DNA of 64,000 nucleotides, taken from contig UCKM01000007.1 in assembly GCA_900473175.1 (NCBI GenBank), forward strand, positions 85,500-149,499, written 5' to 3'. Shown one piece after another: positions 47,682 to 57,058 of this stretch. The stretch is from Hyphomicrobiales bacterium. GTDB lineage: Bacteria > Pseudomonadota > Alphaproteobacteria > Rhizobiales > Rhizobiaceae. The stretch's first letter is position 1; each line of letters opens with the position of its first letter. The translations under genes were made by a program, and so were the position numbers. The notes below the pieces were generated by a model. It was not told where the DNA came from and did no database searches. It was given only the letters and a program-made list of their open reading frames with translations.

Positions 47682-48923
47682 ATGTCTACGTCTGTCTCGC
47701 CGCTGGCACCGAAACATTATCCCGCCATGCCGGAAATCTACGGCGTGAGGATTGCCACCGCAGAGGCCGGCATCAAGTACAAGGGCCGGACCGACGTTCT
47801 GATGATGGTGTTCGACAAGCCAGCCGCAGTCGCGGGTGTTTTCACCAAATCGAAATGCCCGTCGGCGGCGGTTGATTTCTGCCGTGACAGTCTTGTTGGT
47901 GGCAAGGCGCGCGCAGTCGTCGTCAATTCAGGCAATGCCAATGCCTTTACGGGCACGAAGGGGCGTGAGTCGACCAAGTTGACCGCGGCGGCCGCAGCGA
48001 AAGCCGCCGGTTGCAAGCCCAGCGAAGTGTTCCTCGCTTCGACCGGCGTTATCGGCGAGCCGCTTGACGCTGGAAAATTCAGCCACCTCTTGGGCGACAT
48101 GACGAAGAACGCCGTCCCCGGCCGCTGGCAGGACGCCGCTGGCGCCATCATGACGACGGATACGTTCCCGAAGGTCGCAACGGAAACCGTGCTGCTCGGG
48201 GCCGTTCCGGTAACGATCAACGGTATTGCCAAAGGCGCCGGCATGATCGCGCCGGACATGGCGACCATGCTGTCGTTCGTTGCAACCGACGCTCCGATCG
48301 AGTCGGACGTTCTGCAGAAGCTTCTGTCAAAATCCGTCGGCAAAAGCTTCAATTCCGTGACCGTCGACAGCGATACGTCCACCTCCGACACACTGCTGCT
48401 CTTTGCAACCGGCGCGGCTGCCGAGCGCGGCGCTCAACGGGTGACAAAGGTCAAGGACAAGCGGCTGAAGGAATTCAGCAAGGCGCTCGACCGGGTCTTG
48501 AAGACCCTTGCCCTGCAAGTGGTGCGCGACGGCGAGGGCGCCCGCAAGATGCTGGAAATCACGGTGACCGGCGCCCAGTCCGACCGGTCCGCCAAGCGCA
48601 TTGCGCTTTCCATCGCCAATTCGCCGCTGGTCAAGACGGCGGCAGCCGGCGAAGATGCCAATTGGGGGCGTGTCGTCATGGCCGTCGGCAAGGCTGGCGA
48701 GCCGGCGGATCGTGATCGCCTGGCGATCTGGTTCGGCGACATCCGCGTTGCGCGTGAGGGCGAGCGTGATCCGGACTATTCGGAAGCTGCCACGTCCGCC
48801 TATATGAAGAACGAGGATATCAAGATCCGGGTCGATATCGGCCTCGGCAAGGGCAAGGCAACTGTCTGGACCTGCGACCTGACGAAGGAATATGTTGCGA
48901 TCAACGGCGATTACCGTAGTTAG
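47682..48923 (+). CDS. argJ: Bifunctional ornithine acetyltransferase / N-acetylglutamate synthase
   Basis: A 413-residue Ntn-hydrolase-type enzyme that recycles the acetyl group from N-acetylornithine to glutamate in arginine synthesis. It cleaves itself at the conserved [16 protein letters not shown] segment, giving the new N-terminal Thr. [24 protein letters not shown] and [11 protein letters not shown] are further family blocks, and it ends in [11 protein letters not shown]. It fits with argH in the same window, though they are far apart. One gene; processed to two chains. Confidence 0.95.
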   Translation: MSTSVSPLAPKHYPAMPEIYGVRIATAEAGIKYKGRTDVLMMVFDKPAAVAGVFTKSKCPSAAVDFCRDSLVGGKARAVVVNSGNANAFTGTKGRESTKLTAAAAAKAAGCKPSEVFLASTGVIGEPLDAGKFSHLLGDMTKNAVPGRWQDAAGAIMTTDTFPKVATETVLLGAVPVTINGIAKGAGMIAPDMATMLSFVATDAPIESDVLQKLLSKSVGKSFNSVTVDSDTSTSDTLLLFATGAAAERGAQRVTKVKDKRLKEFSKALDRVLKTLALQVVRDGEGARKMLEITVTGAQSDRSAKRIALSIANSPLVKTAAAGEDANWGRVVMAVGKAGEPADRDRLAIWFGDIRVAREGERDPDYSEAATSAYMKNEDIKIRVDIGLGKGKATVWTCDLTKEYVAINGDYRS

Positions 48924-48950
48924 GCGTAGTTCTCATACATAGGATCACGG

Positions 48951-49703
48951 ATGCAACTCGCGCAGATCAGACAGATTGAGGCGGTTGGATTCCGGGCCTG
49001 GCCCGCTTCCTCGGTCCACTACGACGGGAGCTGGGCCATCCGCATGACGGCGAGCCACCCCTCCAAACGTCTCAATTCCGTCAATCCGCTCGACCCCGGG
49101 GATACCGCCAACATGGAACAGCGGGTCGAGCGCGCCGCCCAGCGGTTTCGCGCCTATGGCAGACCGCCGATATTCCGGCAGTCGCCGCTCGCGCCGCAAG
49201 AACTCGATCAATATCTGGCTGATATTGGCTGGTCGCGCATCGACGAATCGATGGTCATGACAGCGGATCTCGCGCGTGTCGATTTGTCCGATGCCCTCGA
49301 TCAGATACCGCTCAAGGATATCGGCCGCTTCATCGACGCCGCGCTCAAAGTGCAAGACGAGAGTGCCGCTCTCAAGCCTGGGCTCTTCGAGGTCATCAGC
49401 GCGATCCGGCCTTCGAAAGGTCTGTTTGTCATCGAAGAAGGGACCGTTCCGGTCTCGACGGCGATCTGTGTGCATGACGGAGCGCTTGCCGGATTGTTCA
49501 ATATCGGTACGGCGACGGATCGGCGCCGTACGGGACTTGGCCGCACGATCATCAAGTCAGCCTTGAAGTGGGCTCAGCAGCATGGCGCCAGAAAGTCGTG
49601 GCTACAGGTGGAGGTCGCCAATACGGCGGCGATTACCCTGTATGAACAGTTGGGCTTCCAGGAAGCCTATCGCTATGCATACAGGCAGGCTCCCGAGCAA
49701 TGA
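48951..49703 (+). CDS. GNAT-family N-acetyltransferase
   Basis: A 250-residue protein with an N-terminal half of its own type (MQLAQIRQIEAVGFRAWP) and a GNAT domain at the end: GALAGLFNIGTATDRRRTGLGRTIIKSALKWAQQHG carries the acetyl-CoA loop RRTGLGR, and VEVANTAAITLYEQLGFQEAYRYAYR is the classical last part. It sits between argJ and the Nudix gene. The stop overlaps the Nudix start by four bases. Substrate unknown. Confidence 0.88.
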   Translation: MQLAQIRQIEAVGFRAWPASSVHYDGSWAIRMTASHPSKRLNSVNPLDPGDTANMEQRVERAAQRFRAYGRPPIFRQSPLAPQELDQYLADIGWSRIDESMVMTADLARVDLSDALDQIPLKDIGRFIDAALKVQDESAALKPGLFEVISAIRPSKGLFVIEEGTVPVSTAICVHDGALAGLFNIGTATDRRRTGLGRTIIKSALKWAQQHGARKSWLQVEVANTAAITLYEQLGFQEAYRYAYRQAPEQ

Positions 49704-50116
49704 GCGAAAAGACGTCCCATCCCATCCTGTTGGTGACTGCCTGCGCCCTGGTCGATGCCGATGGAAGGGTGCTGCTGACCCAGCGGCCTGAAGGCAAGTC
49801 GCTCGCGGGACTTTGGGAGTTTCCGGGCGGCAAGGTCGATCCGGGTGAAACGCCCGAGGAAAGCCTGATCCGCGAATTGCACGAAGAGCTCGGGATCACC
49901 GTCAAGCCGGCTTGCCTCGCGCCGCTGACATTCGCCAGCCACACCTATGAAACATTTCATCTTTTGATGCCGCTGTTTGTGTGCCGGCGATTTGAAGGCA
50001 TCCCGCGGCCGATGGAGGGGCAGACCTTGAAATGGGTACGGCCCAAGGACATGCGCGACTATCCCATGCCGCCAGCAGATATTCCGCTCATTCCGTTCCT
50101 GATCGACCTCCTCTGA
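49700..50116 (+). CDS. mutT: (Deoxy)nucleoside triphosphate pyrophosphohydrolase, MutT type
   Basis: A 138-residue Nudix enzyme; MutT removes 8-oxo-dGTP from the pool. The Nudix box is complete: GGKVDPGETPEESLIRELHEELGI at about 40-63. The QRPEGKSLAGLWEFPGG lead-in is typical of MutT. The last part (FLICDLL-type PLIPFLIDLL) is short. ATGA overlap with the upstream GNAT gene indicates coupling. MutT function is likely but other Nudix substrates are possible. Confidence 0.88.
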   Translation: MSEKTSHPILLVTACALVDADGRVLLTQRPEGKSLAGLWEFPGGKVDPGETPEESLIRELHEELGITVKPACLAPLTFASHTYETFHLLMPLFVCRRFEGIPRPMEGQTLKWVRPKDMRDYPMPPADIPLIPFLIDLL

Positions 50117-50231
50117 TCTTTTTGCAACCACCGCCTGCAATTCTGAAACAGGTTAACGCAATCGTTAATGACTCCTTCACCTGATTGAGCGAGTTTTAGA
50201 CGAATTGGGGCATTTGAAGTTCAGGTGGGGT

Positions 50232-50561
50232 ATGGCGCGCAAGGACGACTATCGCGAGGATGATCTGCGGCTGTCGGGAACACTCTCGAATGCAGGTGTG
50301 GGCCTGTTGCGGATTACGCTTTTGTTCGGCTCTGCAGCCGTTGCGCTGGCCTTGATCATCGCTCCGCTTGCAGATCGCGGCTCGCAGGCCGTGGTTGACT
50401 ATTCAACCGGCCGTTCGATTGACGAGATCGCGACGGGCTCGATCAAGAAAGCCGAGCCCTCCACCCCCTCGACCTACACGGTCCGGCGCAGTGTGCTGCA
50501 GCGCTCACCCAATGCCGTCTGCGTTATCAAGAGCGACGGGTCAACGAGTGGCGATTGCTGA
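50232..50561 (+). CDS. Small membrane protein, unknown function
   Basis: A 109-residue protein with a charged start (MARKDDYREDDLRLSGTLS), one membrane helix at about 24-46 (LLRITLLFGSAAVALALIIAPL) and a periplasmic-type tail with two cysteines. The last residues SDGSTSGDC are a cysteine-ended tail. ATG 50232 follows AGGTGGGG. Conserved-looking in rhizobia in this place as far as I recall, but without a named family. Convergent with the methyltransferase gene, three bases between stops. Confidence 0.65.
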   Translation: MARKDDYREDDLRLSGTLSNAGVGLLRITLLFGSAAVALALIIAPLADRGSQAVVDYSTGRSIDEIATGSIKKAEPSTPSTYTVRRSVLQRSPNAVCVIKSDGSTSGDC

Positions 50562-50564
50562 GCG

Positions 50565-51446
50565 CTATTTCTTCTCTACGTCCGTAAGGAAGTCCGCAAG
50601 CGAGGCCTTTGCCGAGCCTGGCTTCAGCGGCTTTTGCTGCGACTCATGCGCGGCCCAGCCGGACATCCAGATGAACGAGAATGTCGCCCTGATCCTTCCG
50701 TCCGGATCGCTGTAGCGTTCGGCATAAATCTCCGCCAGGCGCATGAAAAAATTCCGCGACAATGGCTTGCGGGACCGCCCGACCAGCGCATTCTGCATGC
50801 CCATCGCCCGCAGGTCGCGCATCAGGGCAAACGCGGAATCGTAGCGCACCGTATAGGTCTCGATGTCGGTGACGGGCAGGGTAAAGCCCGCTCTTTGCAA
50901 CAGGCCGCCTGCATCGCGCACATCGGCAAAGGGCGCAACGCGCGGAGAAGCGCCGCCATAAATCTCGCTTTCCGCGACAAGCAGGCATTCGCGCAGTTCG
51001 GCAAGTGTATTCTCACCAGCCATTGCCCCGAGAAACAGGCCATCGGGTTTCAATGCCCGGCGGATCTGCACCAGCGTTCCCGGTGTATCGTTGGTCAGAT
51101 GCAGGGAAAGCAGCGAGACAACCACGTCGATGCTTGCCGGTCGGAGCGGCAGGGCCTCCTCGTCGGCGACGATTGCCGGAAATGCGCCGTGGAGGAATCG
51201 CGCATCCTGTTCGACACGAATGATCGTTGCGGCCTTGCCCGAGCGCTGAATGGCCTGCGCGGCATGGCCGGTGTGACTTGCGAGGTCTACCGCAACGTCG
51301 AAGCTCCGCTCCACCGCGGAAAGGCGCTGCTCGAGGTCATCCGCCGCGCGCGCAAGCAGAAAATCTGCCGATGTGCCGTGCTGGTGAAGCGCGCGCAAGC
51401 GCCGTGCCAGCAATAATTTACGGTCGAAGACCTGGTGCCGATCCAT
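50565..51446 (-). CDS. SAM-dependent methyltransferase, BioC/NDUFAF5-like
   Basis: A 293-residue class I methyltransferase. Start MDRHQVFDRKLLLARR resembles the NDUFAF5 group, the mitochondrial complex-I assembly factors that hydroxylate or methylate. The SAM site is weak in motif I (VAVDLASHTGHAAQAI), but the later LSLHLTNDTPGTLVQIRRALKPDGLFLGAMAG block is clear. ATG 51446 lies at the conserved start; the frame runs upstream over the comF promoter and is rejected. Function in bacteria is not known with certainty. Confidence 0.8.
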   Translation of the reverse strand: MDRHQVFDRKLLLARRLRALHQHGTSADFLLARAADDLEQRLSAVERSFDVAVDLASHTGHAAQAIQRSGKAATIIRVEQDARFLHGAFPAIVADEEALPLRPASIDVVVSLLSLHLTNDTPGTLVQIRRALKPDGLFLGAMAGENTLAELRECLLVAESEIYGGASPRVAPFADVRDAGGLLQRAGFTLPVTDIETYTVRYDSAFALMRDLRAMGMQNALVGRSRKPLSRNFFMRLAEIYAERYSDPDGRIRATFSFIWMSGWAAHESQQKPLKPGSAKASLADFLTDVEKK

Positions 51447-51510
51447 TCCGAATTTCTCTGATCTCTGTATATTCCATTCGGGTAGATGCGTCGGGTTGGA
51501 TCGAATTGCA

Positions 51511-52290
51511 ATGAAAACCGGTGGCGAAACCGTTGGACATGTTGCGCGTGGGCTTGCCCGTGCTGCGACAAACCAGCTGTTCGGCCTGTTGTTTCCCCCG
51601 GTCTGCTGCGGCTGCGACAGGCAGGTTGCCGAGCCTGGCAGTCTATGCGGCTCTTGCTGGGCGAAGGTGCGTTTCATCGAGAGGCCCTATTGCCCGGTGC
51701 TCGGAACGCCCTTCAGCCATGATCTCGGCGCTGAAATCCTCTCCGCCGAGGCCATTGCCGATCCGCCGCCGTTCCGGCGCGCCCGCGCGGTGGCGGTTCA
51801 TGAGGACGTCATCCGCGATATGGTTCACCGGCTCAAATACAATGACAGCACCGACCTTGGGCCGTGGATGGCGCGCTGGATGATGCGCGCAGGCAGCGAA
51901 TTGATCGCAGATTGCGATATCATCGTGCCGGTTCCTTTGCACGCGCGGCGCTTCTGGTTTCGAAGGTTCAACCAGTCCGCCGAACTCGCCCGCCACCTGT
52001 CGCGATTGAGCGGCAAGCCCTTCGACCCCGACGCGCTGAAGCGCGTGAAACCAACCAGGCAACAGGTCGGGCTGGGTCTGAATGAGCGCGTGACCAATGT
52101 GCGCGGCGCGTTCAAGGTGCCTGATAGAGAGGACATAAAGGTACGCGGACGCAATGTCCTCCTCATCGACGATGTCTACACAACCGGTGCGACTGTAAAG
52201 GCAGCGTCTCGCGCTTTGCTCAGGAGTGGCGCCGCGAGCGTCGATATTCTCACCTTTGGCCGGGTTCTATCGAAAGAACTCTCCGTTTGA
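51511..52290 (+). CDS. ComF-family phosphoribosyltransferase-like protein
   Basis: A 259-residue protein of the ComF family. Near the N-terminus CCGCDRQV, CGSCW and a further Cys form the zinc site; the C-terminal PRT domain has VPVPLHARRFWFRRFNQSAELAR and the PRPP motif VLLIDDVYTTGATV. ComF aids uptake of DNA in naturally competent bacteria, but in most alphaproteobacteria the job is unknown. ATG 51511 is used; an in-frame TTG at 51496 is possible. Followed by grxC on the same strand. Confidence 0.88.
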   Translation: MKTGGETVGHVARGLARAATNQLFGLLFPPVCCGCDRQVAEPGSLCGSCWAKVRFIERPYCPVLGTPFSHDLGAEILSAEAIADPPPFRRARAVAVHEDVIRDMVHRLKYNDSTDLGPWMARWMMRAGSELIADCDIIVPVPLHARRFWFRRFNQSAELARHLSRLSGKPFDPDALKRVKPTRQQVGLGLNERVTNVRGAFKVPDREDIKVRGRNVLLIDDVYTTGATVKAASRALLRSGAASVDILTFGRVLSKELSV

Positions 52291-52366
52291 CCCCATCTTC
52301 ACGCAAAGAACGGTCTTTCCGCGTCAATATTTCGTGCCTATATAAGAAGGAAAGTGGAGTACAAGA

Positions 52367-52636
52367 ATGGTTGATGTGACAATCTATACGCGCAACGGTT
52401 GTGGCTATTGTACAGCTGCCAAGGGCCTTCTCGCTGAGAAGGGCGTTGCTTTCGTGGAACACAATGCCACGCTCGAGCCAGTTGCGCGGCAGGACATGCT
52501 GGCGCGCGCCAATGGCCGCACGACCTTTCCGCAGATATTCGTCGGCAAGACGCATGTCGGCGGCTGTGACGACCTCTACGCACTCGAAAACCAGGGCCGT
52601 CTCGACAGTTTGTTGAAGACTGGCGAACTTGCTTGA
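52367..52636 (+). CDS. grxC: Glutaredoxin 3
   Basis: An 89-residue dithiol glutaredoxin. The active site is NGCGYCTAAKGLL with the CGYC pair at about 12-15, followed by the glutathione-binding TTFPQIFVGKTHVGGCDDLYAL. A third Cys in VGGCDD is part of that site in many GrxC proteins. GGAG lies nine bases before the ATG. The C-terminus overlaps the frame of the next gene slightly but the nitrilase start at 52647 is downstream of the stop. Confidence 0.93.
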   Translation: MVDVTIYTRNGCGYCTAAKGLLAEKGVAFVEHNATLEPVARQDMLARANGRTTFPQIFVGKTHVGGCDDLYALENQGRLDSLLKTGELA

Positions 52637-52646
52637 GGATGATGCA

Positions 52647-53513
52647 ATGAGTTCATTTCGTGCAGCCGCCATCCAGATGCGCTCGGGCGTGGATCCGCAG
52701 CGCAATGCGGCCGATCTTGTCGATTACGTTGCGGAAGCCGCCGAAAAAGGCGCGGTCTATGTCCAGACACCGGAAATGACCGGAGCGCTGCAGCGGGACC
52801 GCAAGGCGCTGGCGAGCGTATTGAAGGCTGAAAGTGACGACGTTATCGTCCGCACTGGCGCAGAACTCGCCTCCAGGCACGGAATTCACCTTCATATTGG
52901 TTCCACCCCGATCGCCCGCGAAGATGGAAAGATCGCCAACCGCGCATTCCTCTTTGGTCCGGATGGGAGCATCCTGACCCGCTATGACAAGATCCACATG
53001 TTCGATGTTGATCTCGACAATGGCGAGAGCTGGCGCGAATCGGCCGTCTATGCGCCAGGCGCCGACTCGGTCGTGATCGATCTTCCCCTTGCCCGGCTGG
53101 GTTTCGCCATCTGCTATGATGTACGCTTCCCGCAATTGTTCCGTGCCCAGGCGTTGGCCGGGGCATCGGTGATCACGGCTCCAGCCGCTTTTACCCGCCA
53201 GACCGGCGAAGCGCATTGGCACGTGCTGCAGCGCGCCCGTGCCATCGAGAATGGTGCCTTCATGATATCGGCCGCGCAGGGCGGCGTTCACGAGGACGGG
53301 CGCGAGACTTATGGTCATTCGCTGATCGTCGCGCCATGGGGAGAAATTCTGGCCGAGGCCAATCACGCGGAGCCCGCCGTCATTGTTGCCGATATCGATC
53401 CGGCATTGAGCGCTGCAGCGCGCGCCAAGGTACCCAACCTCAAGAATGCGCGCCCATTTGGCCTGGTTGTCGAAAATGATGGCCAGAGGACAAGGCGCGT
53501 CGTGGCATCATGA
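52647..53513 (+). CDS. Carbon-nitrogen hydrolase (nitrilase family, Nit-type)
   Basis: A 288-residue nitrilase-superfamily amidase. The Glu-Lys-Cys triad is visible: Glu in QTPEMTGA, Lys in YDKIHMFDVD, and Cys in AICYDVRFPQLFRA. These Nit-like enzymes hydrolyse deaminated glutathione or omega-amides as metabolite repair, fitting its place after glutaredoxin. ATG 52647 has GAGGATGA before it. The stop overlaps the DUF1178 start by four bases. Confidence 0.9.
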   Translation: MSSFRAAAIQMRSGVDPQRNAADLVDYVAEAAEKGAVYVQTPEMTGALQRDRKALASVLKAESDDVIVRTGAELASRHGIHLHIGSTPIAREDGKIANRAFLFGPDGSILTRYDKIHMFDVDLDNGESWRESAVYAPGADSVVIDLPLARLGFAICYDVRFPQLFRAQALAGASVITAPAAFTRQTGEAHWHVLQRARAIENGAFMISAAQGGVHEDGRETYGHSLIVAPWGEILAEANHAEPAVIVADIDPALSAAARAKVPNLKNARPFGLVVENDGQRTRRVVAS

Positions 53514-53923
53514 TTCGTTTCTCCCTTCATTGCGACCACGACCACGATTTCGAAGGGTGGTTTCGCAGCAATGATGATTTCGATTCACAGGTTGAGAAGC
53601 TTTTTGTGGCCTGCCCGGTATGCGGCTCGCACAAGGTCGAAAAAGCGCTCATGGCGCCTTCTGTGACGACCGGACGTCAGAAGGAAAAGATCGCCGTCGC
53701 CATGAGCAAAATGGTGAGCGAGCTCAAGGAAATGACCCGCAAGGTCCGCGAGAACGCCGATTATGTGGGCGGCGACTTTGCCGAGGAAGCCCGCAGGATA
53801 CATTTCGGCGAGGCGGAAAAGCGCGGCATTTACGGCGAAGCGTCGGGTGAAGAGGTCAAATCCCTGCTTGAGGATGGCGTCGATGTCATGCCGCTTCCGG
53901 TCTTTCCCGAGGATCACAATTGA
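53510..53923 (+). CDS. DUF1178 family protein
   Basis: A 137-residue protein. The N-terminus is of the zinc-ribbon type (MIRFSLHCDHDHDFEGWF, then CPVCGSHKVEKALMAP), the middle helical (KMVSELKEMTRKVRENADYVG), and the end FAEEARRIHFGEAEKRGIYGEAS is strongly typical of DUF1178. Overlap with the nitrilase gene (ATGA) suggests coupling; the pair is common in alphaproteobacteria. Function unknown. Confidence 0.9.
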   Translation: MIRFSLHCDHDHDFEGWFRSNDDFDSQVEKLFVACPVCGSHKVEKALMAPSVTTGRQKEKIAVAMSKMVSELKEMTRKVRENADYVGGDFAEEARRIHFGEAEKRGIYGEASGEEVKSLLEDGVDVMPLPVFPEDHN

Positions 53924-53990
53924 TCTTGCCCGATTAGGGCCAATCTCTATGGTGCTCGTCTCCTGCTGAACACCACCGGATGATTCTCCC

Positions 53991-54872
53991 ATGCAGCTTC
54001 TGAACTCTGCCGCCGTCCTGCTCGTCCTGACGGGCGCTTTTCTCGGCTTGACGCTGCCATTCGGCAAGCTGGCCTTCGCTGCCGGCATCGCGCCGTCGCT
54101 ATGGGCATTCGTCATCTCGATCGGGGCAGGGACAGTGCTCCTTGCGGCCTTTCTCATCATGGGTAAACGGCCCCGCCTCAATGTGCGGATGCTGCGCTAT
54201 TACGTGATCACTGCGCTGATTTCCTACGCAATTCCCAACCTGATGACACTGTCGGCAATTCCGCATCTGGGATCGGGCTATACCGGCATCATGTACACGC
54301 TCTCGCCGGTGTTCACGCTGCTGCTCTCGGTGCTGTTCAAGATGCGCAGCCCCAATCTGCTCGGACTTCTCGGCATCTTCGTCGGGTTCGCCGGAGCTGT
54401 CATCGTCGGTTTTACCCGCGGCCAGGTTGGCCAGCCCGCCGATCCGCTGTGGGTGGGGATCGGCCTGCTCATCCCCGTCCTTCTGGCTCTCGGCAATGTC
54501 TATCGCACACTCGATTGGCCGAAGGGCGCTGACCCGACCGAACTTGCAGCGGGCAGCCACTTGATGACGGCGCTCATCCTCGTCCCAATCATTTTCTATG
54601 CGACCGGCAGCTTTCCGGTTGCGCCGCTTGGCGCGGTACCATGGCTTGTATTTGCCCAGGTGCTGGCCTCCGCCTGCATGTTCGCGCTCTATTTCCGGCT
54701 GCAGGCCGTTGGCGGACCCGTCTATCTCAGCCAGATAGGCTATGTGGGCGCAGCGATCGCTCTGCTTGCCGGAACGCTGTTTCTCGGGGAGGTATATCAG
54801 TTTGCCACCTGGGGCGGCGCCATCATCATCACCCTCGGGGTGTTGATGACCACCAAAGCAAAAGTCAGTTGA
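53991..54872 (+). CDS. EamA/DMT-family transporter
   Basis: A 293-residue ten-helix exporter with two EamA repeats. YTGIMYTLSPVFTLLLSVLFK and VYLSQIGYVGAAIALLAGTLFLGE are the repeat ends. The loop between them, FTRGQVGQPADPLW, is short. It is the third EamA protein in the window (with 1-391 and 29870-30754), not closely similar to the others. Substrate unknown. A gap of about 95 bases then precedes the cation-exchanger frame. Confidence 0.88.
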   Translation: MQLLNSAAVLLVLTGAFLGLTLPFGKLAFAAGIAPSLWAFVISIGAGTVLLAAFLIMGKRPRLNVRMLRYYVITALISYAIPNLMTLSAIPHLGSGYTGIMYTLSPVFTLLLSVLFKMRSPNLLGLLGIFVGFAGAVIVGFTRGQVGQPADPLWVGIGLLIPVLLALGNVYRTLDWPKGADPTELAAGSHLMTALILVPIIFYATGSFPVAPLGAVPWLVFAQVLASACMFALYFRLQAVGGPVYLSQIGYVGAAIALLAGTLFLGEVYQFATWGGAIIITLGVLMTTKAKVS

Positions 54873-55017
54873 CGTCAGTCTAAAGTAGCTCTGTGCGCCG
54901 CCGCCCATTCATGCGAAAAATACCTTTGATAATTGCGGCTCTGCCGCCACCGCATATTTCAGATAAATTTCTTACGGAACGACCATAGCCAGTCCCAAGA
55001 TCAGTCCGTTCAACGCG

Positions 55018-56097
55018 TTGTTGCCCCTGCTCTCGCTGGCGCTGGCTGCGAGCATAAGCCTTTTCGACATTCCGGTCGGCAATAGTGCCACATGGTTGGG
55101 GGTAGCAGCTTCGGTTCTTGCCATCACGGTATTGCTTGCAACGGTTGTTGCAGTTCTTGAGCACGCCGAATCGCTGGCGGCACATTTGGGTGAGCCTTAC
55201 GGCACGGTGTTGTTGACGGTTGCTGTTACGACTGTCGAAGTTGCCGTTATCATTTCCATGATGCTCATTGGCGAGAACAATCCGACCCTCGCCCGGGAGA
55301 CCGTATTCGCCACGGTCATGATCGCCTGCGCAGGTATTGTCGGCATATGTCTCACAATGGGGGGACTGCTGCACAATCAGCAGGACCTCAAGCGGCAGGG
55401 AACCAACGCATTTCTCGGAGCATTGACAGCGTTGACGATACTCACTTTGATCCTGCCAAACTATACGCTGGCTTCGCCAGCACAATCGTTTTCCTCAGCC
55501 CAGCTTATCTTCGTCAGTCTTAGCGCGCTCCTCCTTTACGCCAGCTTTGTCTTTACCCAGACGGTCAGGCATCGCAATCACTTCCTCGACGGAGAATTTG
55601 CCGATCATGCGATGCAGAGGCGCCACCCCTTATCCAGAAACGGTTTCGCAATGCGGTCCGCGCTGCTCCTGGTCGGGCTGACCGGGATCGTGCTTCTCGC
55701 CGACGAGGCCGCTATCGGCGTCGAAACCTGGCTCCACGCGCTTAGTGTGACGAATTCCGATGCAATCATCGGTGCATTCATTGCAATGCTCGTGCTCTTG
55801 CCCGAAGCCCTAGCTGCCATACGCGCTGCGCTCCACAATCAGTTGCAGCGCAGCCTCAACATAGCCTTCGGCTCGGCCTTGGCGACCATCGGTCTCACAA
55901 TTCCGGTGATTGGTGTTGCGAGCGTTGTGACCGGGCGGGAAATTTTACTTGGCCTGCCCGCGGCGGACGTGGTGCTTCTTGTCCTGATTCTGTTTATAAG
56001 CACCCAGAGCTTCAGCACCGGACGGACGACCTTGCTGACCGGCCTCGTTCACCTCATTGTATTCATTGCTTTTTTGCTGTTGTTGGCGATTCCATAG
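55018..56097 (+). CDS. Calcium/sodium:proton antiporter, ChaA type
   Basis: A membrane protein of about 359 residues with 10-11 helices and two CaCA repeats. The alpha-repeat motifs are EHAESLAAHLGEPYGTVLLTVAVTTVEVAVI and LPEALAAIRAALHNQLQRSLNIAFGSALATIG, with the conserved Glu residues. ChaA-type exchangers export Na+, K+ or Ca2+ against protons. The start is a problem: TTG at 55018 or 55021 is the first acceptable codon and lacks a ribosome site; the frame is open to 54967 with only ATT or ATA codons upstream. Confidence 0.82.
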   Translation: MLPLLSLALAASISLFDIPVGNSATWLGVAASVLAITVLLATVVAVLEHAESLAAHLGEPYGTVLLTVAVTTVEVAVIISMMLIGENNPTLARETVFATVMIACAGIVGICLTMGGLLHNQQDLKRQGTNAFLGALTALTILTLILPNYTLASPAQSFSSAQLIFVSLSALLLYASFVFTQTVRHRNHFLDGEFADHAMQRRHPLSRNGFAMRSALLLVGLTGIVLLADEAAIGVETWLHALSVTNSDAIIGAFIAMLVLLPEALAAIRAALHNQLQRSLNIAFGSALATIGLTIPVIGVASVVTGREILLGLPAADVVLLVLILFISTQSFSTGRTTLLTGLVHLIVFIAFLLLLAIP

Positions 56098-56121
56098 GCC
56101 GCCCGCGCAGGCAATCTCCAG

Positions 56122-56865
56122 TTAGGGTCGGGTCGCGAGAACCATATAATTGACGCTCGTGTCGTGCGAGCGGTTCCAGCTGTCGGCGAGCGGGTTATAG
56201 GTGACGCCGACCTTTTCAACGATCTCCAGCCCGGCACTTGTCAGGGCCGTTTCCAGCTCTTCGGGGCGCACCAATTTCTCATATTGATGCGTGCCGCGTG
56301 GCAGCCAGCGCAGCACATATTCCGCGCCGAATATGGCAAGGCCGAGCGCCTTCAATGTCCTGTTGATCGTTGCGACAAAGGTCAAGCCGCCGGGCTTCAC
56401 CATCTTCGAACAGGCGGACATGTAGAGGTCGACGTCGGCCACATGCTCGACCACTTCCATGTTGAGAACGATGTCGAACTGTTCACCCGCATCCGCAAGT
56501 GCCTCCGCTGTCGTCGCGCGGTAGTCGATGACGAGACCGCTCTGGGCGGCGTGGATTTTTGCGACTTCAATATTGGTCTCGCCGGCATCGGCGCCGACAA
56601 CGGTTGCCCCGAGCCGCGCCATTGGTTCGCTGAGCAGGCCACCGCCGCATCCGATATCGAGAATGCGCAACCCGGCGAAGGGCTTTGGAAGGTTAGGATC
56701 GATGCCGTAATGGGCACAGACCTTTTCCTTGATATAGGCGAGCCGTGTCGGATTGAACTTGTGCAGGGGCCGGAACTTGCCTTGCGGGTTCCACCACTCT
56801 GCCGCCATGCGCGAGAAGCGCTCGACTTCTGCGGCATCGATTGTACTGCGCTCGGTTGTCGCCAT
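56122..56865 (-). CDS. ubiG: Ubiquinone biosynthesis O-methyltransferase
   Basis: A 247-residue methyltransferase that does both O-methylations in ubiquinone synthesis. Motif [20 protein letters not shown], the [13 protein letters not shown] and [14 protein letters not shown] blocks and the [13 protein letters not shown] end are typical of UbiG. ATG 56865 starts [27 protein letters not shown], the usual beginning; a longer frame extends 44 codons upstream without similarity. It is divergent from lysC. Confidence 0.95.
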   Translation of the reverse strand: MATTERSTIDAAEVERFSRMAAEWWNPQGKFRPLHKFNPTRLAYIKEKVCAHYGIDPNLPKPFAGLRILDIGCGGGLLSEPMARLGATVVGADAGETNIEVAKIHAAQSGLVIDYRATTAEALADAGEQFDIVLNMEVVEHVADVDLYMSACSKMVKPGGLTFVATINRTLKALGLAIFGAEYVLRWLPRGTHQYEKLVRPEELETALTSAGLEIVEKVGVTYNPLADSWNRSHDTSVNYMVLATRP

Positions 56866-57058
56866 GGCCTCGTCCTCTTTGGTCGTCTTCGAGAGGCCCC
56901 GCTTGGCAAAAAATGTCAAGGCGCAATTCATCCCCCGTTCTTGCAGTGAGCCCATAATTTCGTTATGGGAGGCCGCATTCATTTGGCAAAGAGCCATTTC
57001 ATTTTCAGATGACTCTTTTCCGATCCATTTTCAGGCCTTTCCAGAACGGTAAATTCCT

